Translations under genes and position numbers: made by a program
The notes under the pieces: generated by a model
What the model was told of the DNA's origin: nothing
Databases searched by the model: none
What the model saw: only the letters and a program-made list of their open reading frames with translations
Source of the DNA: Colwellia echini
GTDB taxonomy: Bacteria; Pseudomonadota; Gammaproteobacteria; Enterobacterales; Alteromonadaceae
Assembly (NCBI RefSeq): GCF_002843355.2
Contig: NZ_PJAI02000015.1
Location: 41,539 to 105,538, forward strand
DNA length: 64,000 nt
Reading direction: 5' to 3'
In this document: one piece after another, positions 1 through 9,041 of the stretch
How positions within the stretch are numbered: the first letter of the stretch is position 1
How the letters are laid out: each line of letters opens with the position of its first letter

Positions 1-1
1 G

Positions 2-172
2 GTGATTGATGAACAAGGCAAACTCACCTTAGTGAGCATTATTACTAACCCTCACCCTGAATTAAAACCAGGCATTATGCGCCTACTACGTAATACCCGT
101 TTTAGTCCGCCAAAAAAAGACAATAAGCCTGTACGTGCGCGCTTTATTTGGCCTATAGAAATAACATCTTAA
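2..172 (+). CDS. TonB-like protein, C-terminal end (partial)
   Basis: An open frame runs in from the left edge and stops at 170-172, giving 56 residues. The segment resembles the C-terminal domain of TonB energy transducers: a short strand (LVSIITNPHPE), a helix with MRLLRNTRFSPP, then a basic linker and a final strand (ARFIWPIEI). TonB passes proton-motive force from ExbB/ExbD to outer-membrane receptors. The stop is 10 bases before the next gene, so the two are probably co-transcribed. The N-terminal membrane anchor lies outside the window, so the family call rests on a short segment and is moderate. Confidence 0.55.
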   Translation: MIDEQGKLTLVSIITNPHPELKPGIMRLLRNTRFSPPKKDNKPVRARFIWPIEITS

Positions 173-182
173 AGAGAACCTT

Positions 183-1727
183 ATGCCATATTTACCTTAT
201 ATTTTTACTAAAGCACCTGCGCTAACTCTCGCGCTATTAATTGCTAGCAGTTGTATCAGCACTAATGTTTTAGCCAGTAATTCAACTACAGAACAGCACA
301 AAAATGCTAATACAGAGTTCAACACAAATATCAAAGTAGTACTGCAACAGCCACAATGGCAATTTTTATTACAAAACCAGCCTCTTGAACAAACCGAAGC
401 GCGTATAGCGCCTAACGAAAGTGGCTTCGCTAAAAGAATTCAGCCGTTACTTGATAAACAAGATTACAACACAGTAATGCAAGCTTTTGCAGAGCGCGAT
501 TTAAAACAAGACAGCGCAGCCTTATGCCAGCTACGTGGACAAATTCAATTAATATTAAAAGACTACCAAGGCGCAGAGCAAAGTTTACAGCAAGCACTTA
601 CCTTATCGCCTTCTTTAGCATTAGCACACCGCAGCTTAAGCATGGTGTATATGGTTAATAAGTCTTATAAAAAGGCGCAATATCATCTGCAACAATCGAT
701 TCAATTAGGTGCTGAAGACGCTCAAGTATTAGGTCAACTGGCTTTTGTTAATTTACAGCTAGGACAAGCAGCTAGTGCCGTTTCGGGTTATCAGCGTGCA
801 TTATTTCTAGCCCCTGAAGACAAGCAATGGCAGCAAGGATTACTCTATGCATTGCTCAACAGCCATGCCTTTGACCAAGCACAGGCTTTGCTCGAAGAAA
901 TGCTACAAAACGATATGAATAACAGTGAGTTATGGTTGCACCGAGGACAACTCGCATTAAAACAAAATCGCTTAGCACAAGCGATCACAAGCTTAGAAAT
1001 AGCCTTGATATTAGGTAACAACGACGTTGAAAACCTTGCCACCGCCGCTAAATTACATATTCAAGCAGGAAGCCCAAACCGTGCGGTTGAAATTTTGGTT
1101 GATAATTTACCGATATTTTTCGGACAAATCTCTGCTCAAAATACAGCTAAAACCTCAACTAAAGTTACAAGTAAAGCTACAAGTAAAAGCACTGCCACGT
1201 CGCAAACAGTTAAGCTGGATATAGACACTGTTGATCAAATAAGTGCGTGGTTGGCAAGCCAACAAAACTGGAATACCCTAGCTTTATTGCTCGATGCTGT
1301 TGATAAATCAACACAAGTAAGTCAGCAAAACCAAAATGCGCGACCTCTACCAGCAAAATATCAAGCAAGGTTCGACGTTTATCATGCACAAATGGATATC
1401 GCTAACAATAACCTAAGCAGCGCTCAAAAACGTTTAACCAGTGCACTAAATAGCGATCCCACTCATGGCGAAGCTTTACTCAGTTTAGCGACATTACTAA
1501 ATAGCCAAAACCGCGACGAACAAGCTTTACAATACTTTATACGTGCGCAAGCACTAACTAACTATAAAGAACGCGCTTTACTGGGACATGCGCAACTTGA
1601 AATTGATCGACAAAATTATGCTCAAGCCATTACCTTGTTGCAACAAGTGATGCAAATAAATCCTGCTCGGCATGACGTGCTCGCCAATATAAAAACCTTA
1701 AAAAGTATCGAACAAAATAATATTTAA
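183..1727 (+). CDS. Secreted tetratricopeptide-repeat protein
   Basis: This is a 514-residue protein with a likely N-terminal signal peptide (hydrophobic residues about 11-30, ending near VLA-S). TPR helices recur through about residues 110-280 (for example YQGAEQSLQQALTLSP and AASAVSGYQRALFLAPED) and again at about 400-500. A Thr/Lys/Ser-rich linker at about residues 318-340 separates the two TPR blocks. An AAAGAGAA ribosome site sits just before the ATG. TPRs are protein-binding scaffolds. The position between a TonB-like protein and a PepSY protein suggests a periplasmic accessory role in TonB-powered uptake, which is an inference from context only. Confidence 0.8.
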   Translation: MPYLPYIFTKAPALTLALLIASSCISTNVLASNSTTEQHKNANTEFNTNIKVVLQQPQWQFLLQNQPLEQTEARIAPNESGFAKRIQPLLDKQDYNTVMQAFAERDLKQDSAALCQLRGQIQLILKDYQGAEQSLQQALTLSPSLALAHRSLSMVYMVNKSYKKAQYHLQQSIQLGAEDAQVLGQLAFVNLQLGQAASAVSGYQRALFLAPEDKQWQQGLLYALLNSHAFDQAQALLEEMLQNDMNNSELWLHRGQLALKQNRLAQAITSLEIALILGNNDVENLATAAKLHIQAGSPNRAVEILVDNLPIFFGQISAQNTAKTSTKVTSKATSKSTATSQTVKLDIDTVDQISAWLASQQNWNTLALLLDAVDKSTQVSQQNQNARPLPAKYQARFDVYHAQMDIANNNLSSAQKRLTSALNSDPTHGEALLSLATLLNSQNRDEQALQYFIRAQALTNYKERALLGHAQLEIDRQNYAQAITLLQQVMQINPARHDVLANIKTLKSIEQNNI

Positions 1728-1846
1728 CCTGGGCTAGGGATAATTAATCCCAGATAATTTTAAGAGCAATTTAAAGAGAAAGAGCTAAATGAACAATCGT
1801 TTAGCAAACTCTGTCAATCTAGGCTTTAGTCGGAACATTACTTTAC

Positions 1847-3037
1847 ATGAACAAGCTTCTAACCAAACTTCACCGCTGGGTAGGTTTTCCTGTCGGTATT
1901 TTATTTGTGATCACTTTTGCTACGGGTTTTCTTACCTCGATTGATGAATTAGCCATACGTTTTAATCAAAGTATGACTGTCGCGCCTCAATCAAACTTGA
2001 CATTAGAAACAGCTGAATTATATCGCCCACTTAGCTTACAAGAAAATGCCGAAGCATTAGCAACAATAACAACTAAAAATAAAGGCGTAACACGTATTAG
2101 CCTGCCTAGCGAGCAAACGCCGTATTATCAATTAGAATCAAAAACTGATCAGTGGTTGTACAGCCTTAACCCACCCTATATTGAAAGCCACATCACCATA
2201 GAAAACGATGGTTTTTTTCGTACAGTTTTGCAATTACATCGTAATTTTCTATTAGGAAAAGAGGGCTTTCTTAGTATTCAAGGTAAACATTATGCGGCTT
2301 GGGTTGGTTTAATTGCCGTTATTTTAAGTTTAATAGGTTTGTGGCTTTGGTGGCCTAAACGCCGACTCTTTAATATTAAAGACATTTTTCCGCGTGGTAA
2401 AAAGCGCAAAAACTTATACGGTAATCACACTTCTGCAGGAGTTATTAGTGTTTTAGCCATCGTTATTTTAGGGTTAAGTGGCGCTTCAATAACCTATAAA
2501 GACGTCGCTAAAAACCTATTAGGTGTTGACGTAATCAAGAATAGTAAACCGACAACTACTACAGCCAAAAAAGTGAATAACCAAAGTGCGAATAAAATCG
2601 AGAACAGCAATAATTGGGGTAATTGGCTACAAACAGCTTACCAACAAATGCCTGAAGGTTCGGTACTTACAGAAATAAGATACCCAAGAAATAAACGTCA
2701 AAAAGAACAATCAAATAACGATAAATCAATAATAAAAGTTAAAAAAGAGCAAACCGCTAAAGTGCTTACTTTTAAATTCATCACTCCAGACAGCTGGCTT
2801 GGTTTAGCACACAGTAGTGTTAGTATTAATACCAAAACAGCTGCTGTGGATAAGGTGACTTTATTTAACGACTTCACCACAGGTGAAAAAATATATGCGT
2901 TATTAAAGCCTTTACACACAGGTCACGGATTACCGCTTTTCTATGTTTTCATTCAATTCATGTTTGGCTTAATCGGCAGCATTATGGTGGCTACAGGCGT
3001 GATAATGTTTATTACCAAGCAGCGGAGAAAAAAGTAA
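1847..3037 (+). CDS. PepSY-associated membrane protein
   Basis: This 396-residue inner-membrane protein has four evident membrane segments: residues about 10-30 (LHRWVGFPVGILFVITFATG), about 150-170, about 197-217 and about 365-390. It carries the LHR and LHTGHG motifs of the PepSY-associated transmembrane family, with a periplasmic domain between the first two segments. Family members sit next to siderophore receptors and several act in reduction or handling of iron chelates at the inner membrane. Here it follows TonB-like and TPR genes, so a role in iron uptake is likely. The ATG has no clear ribosome site. A stronger site lies at about 1773-1784 before an out-of-frame ATG at 1789. Confidence 0.8.
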   Translation: MNKLLTKLHRWVGFPVGILFVITFATGFLTSIDELAIRFNQSMTVAPQSNLTLETAELYRPLSLQENAEALATITTKNKGVTRISLPSEQTPYYQLESKTDQWLYSLNPPYIESHITIENDGFFRTVLQLHRNFLLGKEGFLSIQGKHYAAWVGLIAVILSLIGLWLWWPKRRLFNIKDIFPRGKKRKNLYGNHTSAGVISVLAIVILGLSGASITYKDVAKNLLGVDVIKNSKPTTTTAKKVNNQSANKIENSNNWGNWLQTAYQQMPEGSVLTEIRYPRNKRQKEQSNNDKSIIKVKKEQTAKVLTFKFITPDSWLGLAHSSVSINTKTAAVDKVTLFNDFTTGEKIYALLKPLHTGHGLPLFYVFIQFMFGLIGSIMVATGVIMFITKQRRKK

Positions 3038-3189
3038 AAAAATTTAATTTGTGATACTTCTGTGAATAAATAATGTCATTATCAGGTCTTATAACTACGA
3101 GCTAAATATTGCTGCAAAAACGCAGCTATTTAATTCAATCTTATTTAATAAAAGATTGATAAGAATTTGATATGAAATTGGAGACACAA

Positions 3190-4143
3190 ATGTCCTACAA
3201 ATTATTGTTATCGAGTACTCTCATATTATTACTTACGGCATGTGGATCGGGTGATAACAACACCTTATCTCCTGGCGCCTCTACTGATAATTCACCCGAC
3301 GATATAACCCCATCATCTCCAGAAGAAACCGTTTATACCGGTGTATTTTTAGATTCAGCCGTACAAGGTTTACATTACACAACCGCCACACAAAGCGGAA
3401 CTACCAACGAGCAAGGTGAATTTGATTTTCAAACCGACGAAACAATTACTTTTTCAATTGGTGGTATAACCCTTCCGCCAACGCCAGCAAAATTATACTT
3501 AACACCATTATCTTTATATCAAACCGATGATATTAACCAACTGGAAGTGGTTAACCTTATTCGCTTATTGCAAACCCTTGATCTAGATGGTGATGCCAGT
3601 AATGGTATTGAAATAACAGAGCAAGCTCATCAATTAGCTACCAACTTAAATATTGATTTTTCAGGCGATGATTTTGATCAACAGGTAGCTGATTTTATCA
3701 ACCAAGCAGGTAGCGCTCACCAAACATTACTAGCAAATGACGAGGCCATTGCTCATTTTCAATTAACCCTTAACGACATTAATAATAAAGAATTAAACAG
3801 TTGTACAAGCACACATGAAAAAATAGGCTACTCAGGTTTCTTTAACACGATATCGCACAATGTTTCTGGCAAAGCGACAATTATTGATGATTGCACTATA
3901 GAAATTAGTCAATTTAGTTATGATGGCGGCGGCCCTTTGGTGTATTTTTATGGAGCTACTGACCATGAATATGCTGGTGATAACGCTTTTCGCCTTGGAA
4001 ATTTATTAACGGGCACCATCTTTAACGACGCGACAATCAGCATTACCCTGCCGCAAGGGAAAAGCTTAGACGATTTAACAGGCTTGAGTGTTTGGTGTGT
4101 TGATTTTAATGCTAATTTCGGCCAAATGGAATTTACACCTTAG
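3190..4143 (+). CDS. Lipoprotein with C-terminal DM13-like domain
   Basis: The chosen ATG at 3190 follows GGAG at 3180-3183 and gives a clean lipoprotein signal peptide ending in LLTAC-G; an upstream ATG at 3172 is less likely. A Ser/Pro/Asp-rich linker is followed by a beta-rich domain starting YTGVFLDSAVQGLHYTT, common in secreted proteins of marine gammaproteobacteria. The C-terminal third (about residues 215-317) resembles the DM13 domain: GYSGFFNTISHNVSGKA, a central FSYDGGGPLVYFYG strand, and a conserved WCVDF cysteine near the end. DM13 domains are proposed to take part in redox or electron transfer. The actual function here is unknown. Confidence 0.75.
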   Translation: MSYKLLLSSTLILLLTACGSGDNNTLSPGASTDNSPDDITPSSPEETVYTGVFLDSAVQGLHYTTATQSGTTNEQGEFDFQTDETITFSIGGITLPPTPAKLYLTPLSLYQTDDINQLEVVNLIRLLQTLDLDGDASNGIEITEQAHQLATNLNIDFSGDDFDQQVADFINQAGSAHQTLLANDEAIAHFQLTLNDINNKELNSCTSTHEKIGYSGFFNTISHNVSGKATIIDDCTIEISQFSYDGGGPLVYFYGATDHEYAGDNAFRLGNLLTGTIFNDATISITLPQGKSLDDLTGLSVWCVDFNANFGQMEFTP

Positions 4144-4249
4144 GTTATCCTTAGTAAACGCATTAGCTTACGTCTTAATACTAGGCTAATTGCTCGCTTA
4201 TCCTAACCATTAACTGCCCCTAGCTAGGCGCACTAAGATCAGGCATAAT

Positions 4250-4291
4250 CCCAAACAATTTATTTACTTTATAATAACTTTTTTGTTTGGG
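4250..4291 (+). promoter_or_regulatory. Inverted repeat in the yicC leader
   Basis: CCCAAACAA (4250-4258) and TTGTTTGGG (4283-4291) are perfect inverted arms ending 8 bases before the yicC start. The 3' arm holds the only G-rich stretch that could serve as a ribosome site, so folding could limit translation. No regulator is known for this. Confidence 0.35.
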
Positions 4292-4299
4292 TATTAACT

Positions 4300-5163
4300 A
4301 TGATTTACAGCATGACAGCGTTTTCACGCGTAGAAATTAAAGGTGACTGGGGTAACGCAGTTTGGGAAATACGCTCAGTTAATCAACGTTTTTTAGAAAC
4401 TTATTTCCGCCTGCCTGAACAATTTCGTGGCATCGAGCCTGTTTTACGCGAACGTTTTCGTAAACAACTTAATCGTGGCAAAGTAGAATGTAACTTACGT
4501 TTTAACGCTAATGTTGAAAGCAAAGGTGAACTAGCCTTAAACGAAAAATTAGCACTACAACTTATCGAACACGCCAACTGGATTAATGAACAAACACTTA
4601 ACAGTCAAGTAAACCCGCTTGAAGTAATGCGCTGGCCAGGTGTTATGGAATCTCCAGAAGCTGACATGTCAGCTATTCAAGCGGAATTAATTGCCGCGTT
4701 TGACCAAGCGCTTAAAGACTTCATAGCTGCTCGCGCCAGCGAAGGTGAAAACCTTAAAGTCATGATTGAACAACGTCTTGATGCAATTTCAGCCGAGGCA
4801 GACAAAGTACAAACATACATGCCTGAAGTGATTGAATGGCAACGTAACCGAATTATTGAAAAATTCACCGATGCAAAAATAGATTTAGACTCAGGCCGAG
4901 TTGAACAAGAGCTAGTGTTACTTGCGCAAAAAATGGATGTAGCCGAAGAGCTTGATCGCCTAAACAGCCATGTGAGCGAAACCAAGAAAATCTTAAATAA
5001 AGGTGGCGCTCAAGGTCGTCGTTTAGACTTCATGATGCAAGAGTTTAATCGCGAAGCGAATACCCTTGGCTCAAAATCAATTAACACCGACATCACCGCC
5101 AGCGCGGTTGAATTGAAAGTTTTAATTGAACAAATGCGCGAGCAAATTGCCAATATTGAATAG
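4300..5163 (+). CDS. yicC: YicC family endoribonuclease
   Basis: The 287-residue product has the usual family length. It begins with the typical MIYSMTAFSR and has a VNQRFLETYFRLPEQFR block near residue 28. The C-terminal DUF1732 region carries DRLNSHV and GRRLDFMMQEFNREANTLGSK motifs. E. coli YicC is a ribonuclease that acts on RNAs such as RyhB. The gene stands alone between a lipoprotein gene and a terminator shared with the convergent TonB receptor. Confidence 0.95.
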   Translation: MIYSMTAFSRVEIKGDWGNAVWEIRSVNQRFLETYFRLPEQFRGIEPVLRERFRKQLNRGKVECNLRFNANVESKGELALNEKLALQLIEHANWINEQTLNSQVNPLEVMRWPGVMESPEADMSAIQAELIAAFDQALKDFIAARASEGENLKVMIEQRLDAISAEADKVQTYMPEVIEWQRNRIIEKFTDAKIDLDSGRVEQELVLLAQKMDVAEELDRLNSHVSETKKILNKGGAQGRRLDFMMQEFNREANTLGSKSINTDITASAVELKVLIEQMREQIANIE

Positions 5164-5186
5164 TAAATTATTAATTGTTCTTGTAA

Positions 5187-5217
5187 CTAAAAAACCTCGT
5201 TATACGAGGTTTTTTAG
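5187..5217. terminator. Bidirectional intrinsic terminator
   Basis: A perfect hairpin has arms of 14 bases (CTAAAAAACCTCGT and its complement) around a TAT loop, with A and T runs on either side. It can stop transcription from yicC on the plus strand and from the receptor gene on the minus strand. Confidence 0.9.
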
Positions 5218-5262
5218 TTTTTAACGATGGAGTTAAACGCTTATATATTTAACCCACAAACA

Positions 5263-7380
5263 TTAATACTGATAAGAAACCGATAATCTAACCGTTCTTG
5301 GTTCAAGTACGTGGTAGTGAATATCATCAACACCTTCGCCACTAGGATCAGAGCTTAAACGTGAGCCGTAGTAGTAATCTATGTCGTGGTCATCGCTATC
5401 AAGTAGGTTGAAAATATCTACTTTGAATACCCAATCATTTACTTCATAACCCGCTCGCATGTTCACTACGGTACTTGGCTCTGAGGTAACTGAACCATCT
5501 TCAACTAATGGGCGTTCGCCAAAGTAACGTACTCTGACATTACCAAACCAACCATTGTCATATACTGCACTAACGCCAGCTTGAACCACTTGGTCTATTG
5601 CGCCGGGAATTTCATTGCCTTCAATACTAAAGTCACTGAATTCTGCGTTGGTGTAGGCGTATTCTAAATCAGCCGTCCAAATATCTGAAATATGGTAGTA
5701 AGCGGTTAATTCTACTCCTTGGCGATCTGAGCCACGACTTGCTTCTGTGCCGCCAGCATCTCCAATAAAGAGTAATTCGCTATCTAGCTCTAAATGCCAT
5801 AAGGCAATTGAGGTATTTAAGCGGTCGGTGATAAAACCTCGTAAACCAATTTCATAACCTAGTGAGGCAACCAGTGGGTCAACACTTTCTACTGAATCTC
5901 CACTAATAGGATCTACTTCAATAGTAGTGCCGCGGGCATCGTTTGAATGGAAGCCTTGGCCAATAGAGAAGTAGCTTTCCCATTCATCATTAAGTGTGTA
6001 AATAATGCTAGCTTTAGCAGACAATATTCCGTCATTATCTTTGCCGTCATTTTGAGTTAAGTCAGTGCCGTAGCTATTTTCATCAATTAACGTGTTAACA
6101 TCAAAGCTGTAATAGTCGTAACGTAACCCTAATACGGTACGGAATTTATTGTTCCATTCAATTTCATTTTGCCAGTATAAACCGATACTTAACTCATCAA
6201 CTTGATCACTACGTATTGATTCTAAACGTTGTCTGTCTTGCGAATGATACAAACCCACTTCAGCAATATCGTCATAACGAAGATCTAAACCAAACAGGTT
6301 GTTCATTGGTTTACCGAAGAATTTGTTGTCTTGTATATACCTGAATGTACCGCCGTAAATATTACGTTCATCACGTTGTTCAAATTGATCGCCGTTGGTT
6401 TCATTTTCTAAATAGTAGGTGAAGTTCGACCAAAGCGTCATGTCATAGCCAATAGCATAAGCTGACACATAAAAATTATCATTTTCCCATGACGTACTTA
6501 AGCTGTAACGACTTGATTCACCACCTACGGTTTCATCTAACGAGCCAAGCTCATCAATTATGCCGCTATCCACCGCGCGTGTTGGTATTTGGTCAGCGCT
6601 GTTCCAGCTGTTGTCATAGCCCATAAAGGTTACGTTAAAATCACCGTCATTTAAGCGACGTGTATGCTTGAGTAATACGTTAACTTTACTTAAATCTTCG
6701 TCGATATCTGTCCATGGGCCATCATTAGTATTTAGTTCTAACGCATAAAGCCAATCACCGCCTGCGGCATTAAAGCTGTCTTGATTAACTAAGCGTGCGT
6801 AATCATTTTCGCCCAAAGTTAACTCAACAAAACCTTTTTCTGTTTTATCAAGGGTGAACATTTCGGCGCTACCTGCACTGCTAAAGTCACCCACTTCGGC
6901 GTAATAAGCGCCCTTTTTATAACTTAGGGATTCAATCGTTTCCGAAATAATAAAGTTAAGATCTGTATAGCCTTGGCCGTGACCATGAGTACGCATATTA
7001 ACTGGCATACTATCAATGAAGGTAGAAAAGTCAGTACCGTGATCAAGGTTAAAACCTCTTAAAAAATACTGATTAGCTTTGCCTGTACCGCTATGCTGAG
7101 TAACTACCATACCGGGTACCAACTCAAGTACATCACCGGTTTTTAATAAAGGTCTTATGGCAATTTCTTCTTGCCCGACTATGCCTTGAGAAGCTGAAAT
7201 AGCAGAGCCAAGTAAATTAGTATTTCGCCCGGTAACCGTTATTTGTTCTACGTCATTACCCACTGTATTACCTACTGTATTACCTACTGTATGGTCATGA
7301 TGATTTTCCGAACCAACTAGTTCATTGGCCTGACCTAGTGTTGATAATAATAAGAAGCTACTACAAAATGCTCGTTTCAT
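5263..7380 (-). CDS. TonB-dependent outer-membrane receptor
   Basis: The start at 7380 is chosen because it follows AGGA and opens a signal peptide (MKRAFCSSFLLLSTLGQA), giving 705 residues; the frame is open further upstream only with a TTG start. The mature N-terminus is His-rich (ENHHDH) and holds a VGNT repeat before the TonB box-like EQITVTG. The plug contains LLKTGDVLELVPGMVVTQHSG and MRTHGHGQGYTDLNFIIS, followed by a barrel ending in SVSYQY. The HGHGQGY-type plug marks a receptor subfamily whose ligand I do not know; the histidines might suggest a metal. The gene is divergent from a BlaI/M56 pair that could control it. Confidence 0.92.
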   Translation of the reverse strand: MKRAFCSSFLLLSTLGQANELVGSENHHDHTVGNTVGNTVGNDVEQITVTGRNTNLLGSAISASQGIVGQEEIAIRPLLKTGDVLELVPGMVVTQHSGTGKANQYFLRGFNLDHGTDFSTFIDSMPVNMRTHGHGQGYTDLNFIISETIESLSYKKGAYYAEVGDFSSAGSAEMFTLDKTEKGFVELTLGENDYARLVNQDSFNAAGGDWLYALELNTNDGPWTDIDEDLSKVNVLLKHTRRLNDGDFNVTFMGYDNSWNSADQIPTRAVDSGIIDELGSLDETVGGESSRYSLSTSWENDNFYVSAYAIGYDMTLWSNFTYYLENETNGDQFEQRDERNIYGGTFRYIQDNKFFGKPMNNLFGLDLRYDDIAEVGLYHSQDRQRLESIRSDQVDELSIGLYWQNEIEWNNKFRTVLGLRYDYYSFDVNTLIDENSYGTDLTQNDGKDNDGILSAKASIIYTLNDEWESYFSIGQGFHSNDARGTTIEVDPISGDSVESVDPLVASLGYEIGLRGFITDRLNTSIALWHLELDSELLFIGDAGGTEASRGSDRQGVELTAYYHISDIWTADLEYAYTNAEFSDFSIEGNEIPGAIDQVVQAGVSAVYDNGWFGNVRVRYFGERPLVEDGSVTSEPSTVVNMRAGYEVNDWVFKVDIFNLLDSDDHDIDYYYGSRLSSDPSGEGVDDIHYHVLEPRTVRLSVSYQY
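7256..7292. repeat. 12-base tandem repeat in receptor N-terminus
   Basis: Three near-identical 12-base units of the form CCTACTGTATTA encode VGNT-VGNT-VGND just after the signal peptide and His cluster. The frame is preserved. The number of units could vary by slippage without breaking the gene. Confidence 0.75.
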
Positions 7381-7505
7381 TTCTATTCCTGTAAAGAGAA
7401 AAACGTTGAAAAGTGATGTTATTTTTTGTTGTTTCAAATAAAATATTGAATTAGTTATGATTAGCGTATCAACAGATATGAATACCGAGAATAGGTCGGT
7501 TTTAC

Positions 7506-7988
7506 ATGGTTTCAAAAATTGCTTCTAAAAATGGCGGTCTTATTGGCTGGCTAGGTATAAAAAGACAAGCATCTTCGACACCCGTATTAGGTGAGCGGGA
7601 ATTAGCGGTACTTGAAACTTTATGGAACGAACAAACGGAACCAGCACTTTCTGCACAGCAAATTCTTGAAAAACTACCTAACTCAACCATCAGCTTAAAT
7701 ACCGTACAAAGTACTATTGAGCGATTACACCGTAAAAATGTGTTACTGCGAAAAAAACAGGGCCGCGCGTATTTTTATCAAGCGGCGATCAGTAAAAGTG
7801 ACATTATTCATAATTTGTTAAGTGATATTACTAATGAGTTAGCGCAAGGTGATATGTCGCCAATGATTTCTGGCTTTTTGAAGTTTTTATCAAACGAAAC
7901 AAAAGAAAATAAACAGTCTGTAATGGATGAGTTAAAAACCTTGCACGCTGAACCCGACATAAAGACTACCGATAAGTCAAAAGATTAG
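7506..7988 (+). CDS. BlaI/MecI/CopY family transcriptional repressor
   Basis: The 160-residue protein has the family's winged helix at about residues 28-105: LGERELAVLETLWNE, then SLNTVQSTIERLHRKNVLLRKKQGRAYFY. A C-terminal dimerisation helix region follows (DIIHNLLSDITNE). Family members bind as dimers to operators and are inactivated by cleavage when a partner M56 protease senses a signal. Such a protease is encoded 11 bases downstream. The start is only 125 bases from the divergent TonB receptor, so control of both genes from one operator region is likely. I did not find a clear TACA-N2-TGTA operator. Confidence 0.9.
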   Translation: MVSKIASKNGGLIGWLGIKRQASSTPVLGERELAVLETLWNEQTEPALSAQQILEKLPNSTISLNTVQSTIERLHRKNVLLRKKQGRAYFYQAAISKSDIIHNLLSDITNELAQGDMSPMISGFLKFLSNETKENKQSVMDELKTLHAEPDIKTTDKSKD

Positions 7989-7999
7989 ACTCATAAGTT

Positions 8000-8995
8000 A
8001 TGTTTTTCACAATCGCCCCTTATATTGAAGCACTACTCGCCTTTTTCACAATCACCTTAATATCGTCTTTGATTAGTGCCTTTAGCTATCGTTATTGCTA
8101 TGCGTTAATACAACATTTTTCAGGGGCATCTCGGGCAGCAGCTATTTTTATTTATGCTTTATTGGCGCCTGTTGTTGGCTTATGGAGCACAACTTTACTC
8201 GTATTCCCTTCGCTCTCGACTCTCATTATTCCAGAACATTGTCATGATGGTGTTTGTAGTTCGCACTCCCCTTCTGTTGCTTTACATTCAGTTATTGGTG
8301 GCGGTTTCGCCATTTTATCGACACTTATCATAATCACCTTAATACTCACTTTTTACTTCAATTTACAGCGTTATCAACAACAGTTAACAACGTTAGATAA
8401 ATTATCTAACGTAGTTAGTGATACAAATTACAAAATTATTGATAACCCTACTTTAGTTGCTTGGAATGCAGGTTTGTGGCGAACTAAAATATTTATATCG
8501 CAAGGTTTGAAATCAGCTTTAACAACTGATGAGTTGAACGTGGTGGTTGCGCATGAGGTCTGTCATGGTTTTCAACATGATAATCTGCGTAAATTGATTC
8601 TTCTGTGGCTAAGTAAAGTTTGGTTAACGAATAAAGCTCAACTTCGTTATGATTTTAATCTCGCTTGCGAGCAAGCATGTGATTTATATGCCGCCAATGA
8701 AGTATCTAGTTCTACTCAAGTAATTAATACCATTGAAAAATATGCAGGGTTAGCTAAAGAGCCCACTATAACTAACTCATATGCTAAACAAAATACCACG
8801 CAAACTAATCAGAAAAGCGCTGTACATGGGTATGATGGAGAGGAAGTACGTCAACGTATTAACTTTTTAAATCACCCCATAAAGCAAAGCAATAAAAGTA
8901 TCACGCTAATGATTGTCTGTGGACTTTTATTCAGCCAAGTAGTGATCTTCACCATGATATATCACTTAGGGTTAGATCACTTTTGGTTAAGCTAA
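8000..8995 (+). CDS. M56 family (BlaR1-like) membrane metalloprotease
   Basis: This 331-residue protein has membrane segments at about residues 10-32, 45-70, 92-116 and 300-325. Its zinc protease motif HEVCH lies at about residues 185-189, with a further ligand in CEQACD about 35 residues on. It is the likely partner of the BlaI-like repressor just upstream. Unlike BlaR1 and MecR1 it has no C-terminal penicillin-binding domain, so it is unlikely to sense beta-lactams. The signal may be linked to the divergent TonB receptor. Confidence 0.88.
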   Translation: MFFTIAPYIEALLAFFTITLISSLISAFSYRYCYALIQHFSGASRAAAIFIYALLAPVVGLWSTTLLVFPSLSTLIIPEHCHDGVCSSHSPSVALHSVIGGGFAILSTLIIITLILTFYFNLQRYQQQLTTLDKLSNVVSDTNYKIIDNPTLVAWNAGLWRTKIFISQGLKSALTTDELNVVVAHEVCHGFQHDNLRKLILLWLSKVWLTNKAQLRYDFNLACEQACDLYAANEVSSSTQVINTIEKYAGLAKEPTITNSYAKQNTTQTNQKSAVHGYDGEEVRQRINFLNHPIKQSNKSITLMIVCGLLFSQVVIFTMIYHLGLDHFWLS

Positions 8996-9041
8996 ACCGC
9001 TAATCAATAGTGCTCGACGATATCCTTAACTGAGGCATTAG

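Noticed and set aside
8000..8995. A beta-lactam resistance sensor.
   Set aside because: There is no penicillin-binding C-terminal domain and no beta-lactamase gene nearby.
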